Source of the DNA: an archaeon
GTDB taxonomy: Archaea; Thermoplasmatota; Thermoplasmata; Methanomassiliicoccales; Methanomethylophilaceae
Assembly: GCA_024399195.1 (NCBI GenBank)
Contig: JAKSHW010000002.1
Location: forward strand, 1 to 53,886
Reading direction: 5' to 3'
DNA: 53,886 bases
The translations under genes and the position numbers were made by a program. Shown here one piece after another: positions 52,709-53,886 of the stretch; position 1 is the stretch's first letter; every line of letters starts with the position of its first letter. The notes beneath the pieces are model-generated. The model searched no databases. It worked only from the letters and a program-made list of their open reading frames with translations, and was not told the origin of the DNA.

Positions 52709-53626
52709 TCATTCCCGATCCGTTTTCTGTTCAGGGTTATGCATAAGTGCGTCGAGGTTCATCAGCACGATGGCCATCGGGATCATCACGAGTCCGAGGA
52801 TGTTCAGTACCCCCAGGCTTTCACCATAGAAGACGAACCCTACAAGGGTGGCCACCACAAGTTCGATCAGGTTGATGATGTTGGATTTCACCGCGTCCAT
52901 GTATTTGAGGCAATACGCCTGCAGATAGTATGGGACCAGGGTCATCAGGATACCGATAGAGAGGATGTCGAACAGGGTGTGTTCGTTGAAAACGACCGTA
53001 GATGCCATGCCGCCTAGGTCGGCGAAGGGGATGATCATCACCGTACCTATGACGAACACGTAAAGCAACGTGGTGTTGGCGGAATATCCTTTGGTTATGA
53101 TCAGTTTCGTACCGGTCACATAGGTCGCGAATGCGACTCCCGAAAGGATGGCGCAGACTATTCCTATAAGGTTGAAGTCGATGTCCTTTTCAAGGACCCC
53201 TGTGGCAAGGAGACATCCTACGAACGCTATCACGATGGCGGTGATCTTTTTCACAGTGATCCTGTCTCCGAAGAGGAATATGGAGAACAGGAACACGTAG
53301 AACGGGGACGTGAGCTGTAACACGGTGGAAAGCGACAGATGGATCATTGTCTGGGCCTGGAAAAGCAGGACGTCCGAGGCGAGTTTCGCTATCGCGAACA
53401 CAACGAAGATCCAAAGGTCCTTTTTCCGAATGTGGAAACATTTCCTGTCGAACAATGCCAGACAGACCACCAGTACCGCGGTGCCGATCCCCATCCTGAC
53501 CGCCGTCACCTGCATGGTGGTGAAACCGGCATCGAACAGGTTCCTGGAGAACAGGCCTATAAATCCCCAGAGGACGGCCGCTATAAGTATTGCCATAAAG
53601 GCACTGAACTGTTTGGAGTCCGACAT
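52709..53626 (-). CDS. DMT-superfamily (EamA) transporter
   Basis: A 305-residue inner-membrane permease with ten hydrophobic helices in two EamA halves. Landmark segments are AAVLWGFIGLFSRNLFDAG (first helix), QTMIHLSLSTVLQLTSPFYV (about 92-111), and NIINLIELVVATLVGFVFYGE (about 253-273), typical of the family's helix 9. ATG 53626 is chosen because TATATA (53651-53656) is centred 27-28 bases upstream; an ATG two codons earlier (53632) is only 22 bases away. Substrate unknown. It is distinct in sequence from the EamA protein at 32308, so it is not a recent duplicate. Confidence 0.88.
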   Translation of the reverse strand: MSDSKQFSAFMAILIAAVLWGFIGLFSRNLFDAGFTTMQVTAVRMGIGTAVLVVCLALFDRKCFHIRKKDLWIFVVFAIAKLASDVLLFQAQTMIHLSLSTVLQLTSPFYVFLFSIFLFGDRITVKKITAIVIAFVGCLLATGVLEKDIDFNLIGIVCAILSGVAFATYVTGTKLIITKGYSANTTLLYVFVIGTVMIIPFADLGGMASTVVFNEHTLFDILSIGILMTLVPYYLQAYCLKYMDAVKSNIINLIELVVATLVGFVFYGESLGVLNILGLVMIPMAIVLMNLDALMHNPEQKTDRE

Positions 53627-53815
53627 TCTCATCGTGCAAGTTGGATGCAGTATATACGGAATTGGGTTTTTTTGTGACCACGATCGATCCAGAAGGTCGA
53701 GGATACGATTTTAAATCCCTCTGGAAGGTTCATGACACATGATTTTTCGATGACGATTCTTCTGTTTATACGATGTTATCAAACACTTATTAGTCGGATT
53801 GTCATCTGGACGCCC

Positions 53816-53886
53816 ATGATGCAACTTCCAATCCTGGAAGGCTGTACGATCCTCTACGGGATATCCTTCCACAATAAGGTGCCCCA
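53816..53886 (+). CDS. 5' end of a gene running off the window
   Basis: ATG 53816 opens a frame (MMQLPILEGCTILYGISFHN) that stays open to the window end. CTTATTAG is centred about 28 bases upstream, like the other leaderless starts. Too short to assign. Confidence 0.5.
   Translation, partial: MMQLPILEGCTILYGISFHNKVP

Overview
The window looks archaeal. Well-formed TATA boxes are centred about 26 bases upstream of many first-gene start codons, with no Shine-Dalgarno sequence between box and start, which indicates leaderless transcripts. Internal operon genes instead carry clear Shine-Dalgarno sequences. GC-rich genes alternate with very AT-rich gaps. The mix of Sel1-repeat proteins, huge BspA/InlB-type surface proteins, a CARF-type regulator and a bacterial-type TrmB fits a host-associated Thermoplasmatota methanogen of the Methanomassiliicoccales. 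That assignment is inference: no rRNA or methanogenesis gene lies in the window. I found no tRNA, rRNA or insertion sequence.

Layout. 1-4.8 kb: tail of an upstream gene, a P-type Mg2+ ATPase (mgtA) behind a hairpin-rich leader, and an iron-containing alcohol dehydrogenase with two terminators. 4.8-18.7 kb: an accessory region built from six Sel1-repeat genes, two paralogous regulators that each carry a tandem (winged helix + effector) duplication, a methylase-like protein of unknown activity, a small isochorismatase operon with tiny membrane proteins, a candidate structured RNA, and an esterase. 18.7-22.5 kb: GNAT acetyltransferase, Vsr-type endonuclease, nitroreductase, and a protein with duplicated TerB-N domains. 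22.6-28.4 kb: a 1397-residue BspA-like surface protein, a tandem universal stress protein and TrmB. 28.7-34.6 kb: a CARF/wHTH regulator, a 14-TM exporter, a 7-repeat type I-C-like CRISPR array with no cas genes nearby, a DMT transporter and an AlbA_2 (Schlafen-type) regulator. 34.9-45 kb: a short KAP NTPase, a 1246-residue surface protein with CxxC repeats and a perfect 219-bp internal duplication, an SF1 helicase, an internally duplicated unknown protein, and a DUF4143 ATPase behind three 23-bp iterons. 45-53.9 kb: the TldD/TldE protease pair, a membrane-anchored transglutaminase-like surface protein, a tRNA-dihydrouridine synthase, a small unknown protein, a DMT transporter, and the start of one more gene.

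How parts may work together. The strongest regulatory signal is a 28-base segment in front of the CARF regulator that recurs (26 of 28 identical) in the CRISPR leader 3.4 kb away. This suggests the regulator controls both itself and the array. The Sel1 proteins are intracellular scaffold-type repeats and sit in operons with, or next to, the duplicated regulators, which suggests a recurring Sel1/regulator module. The three large exported proteins probably form the cell's interface with its host or neighbours.
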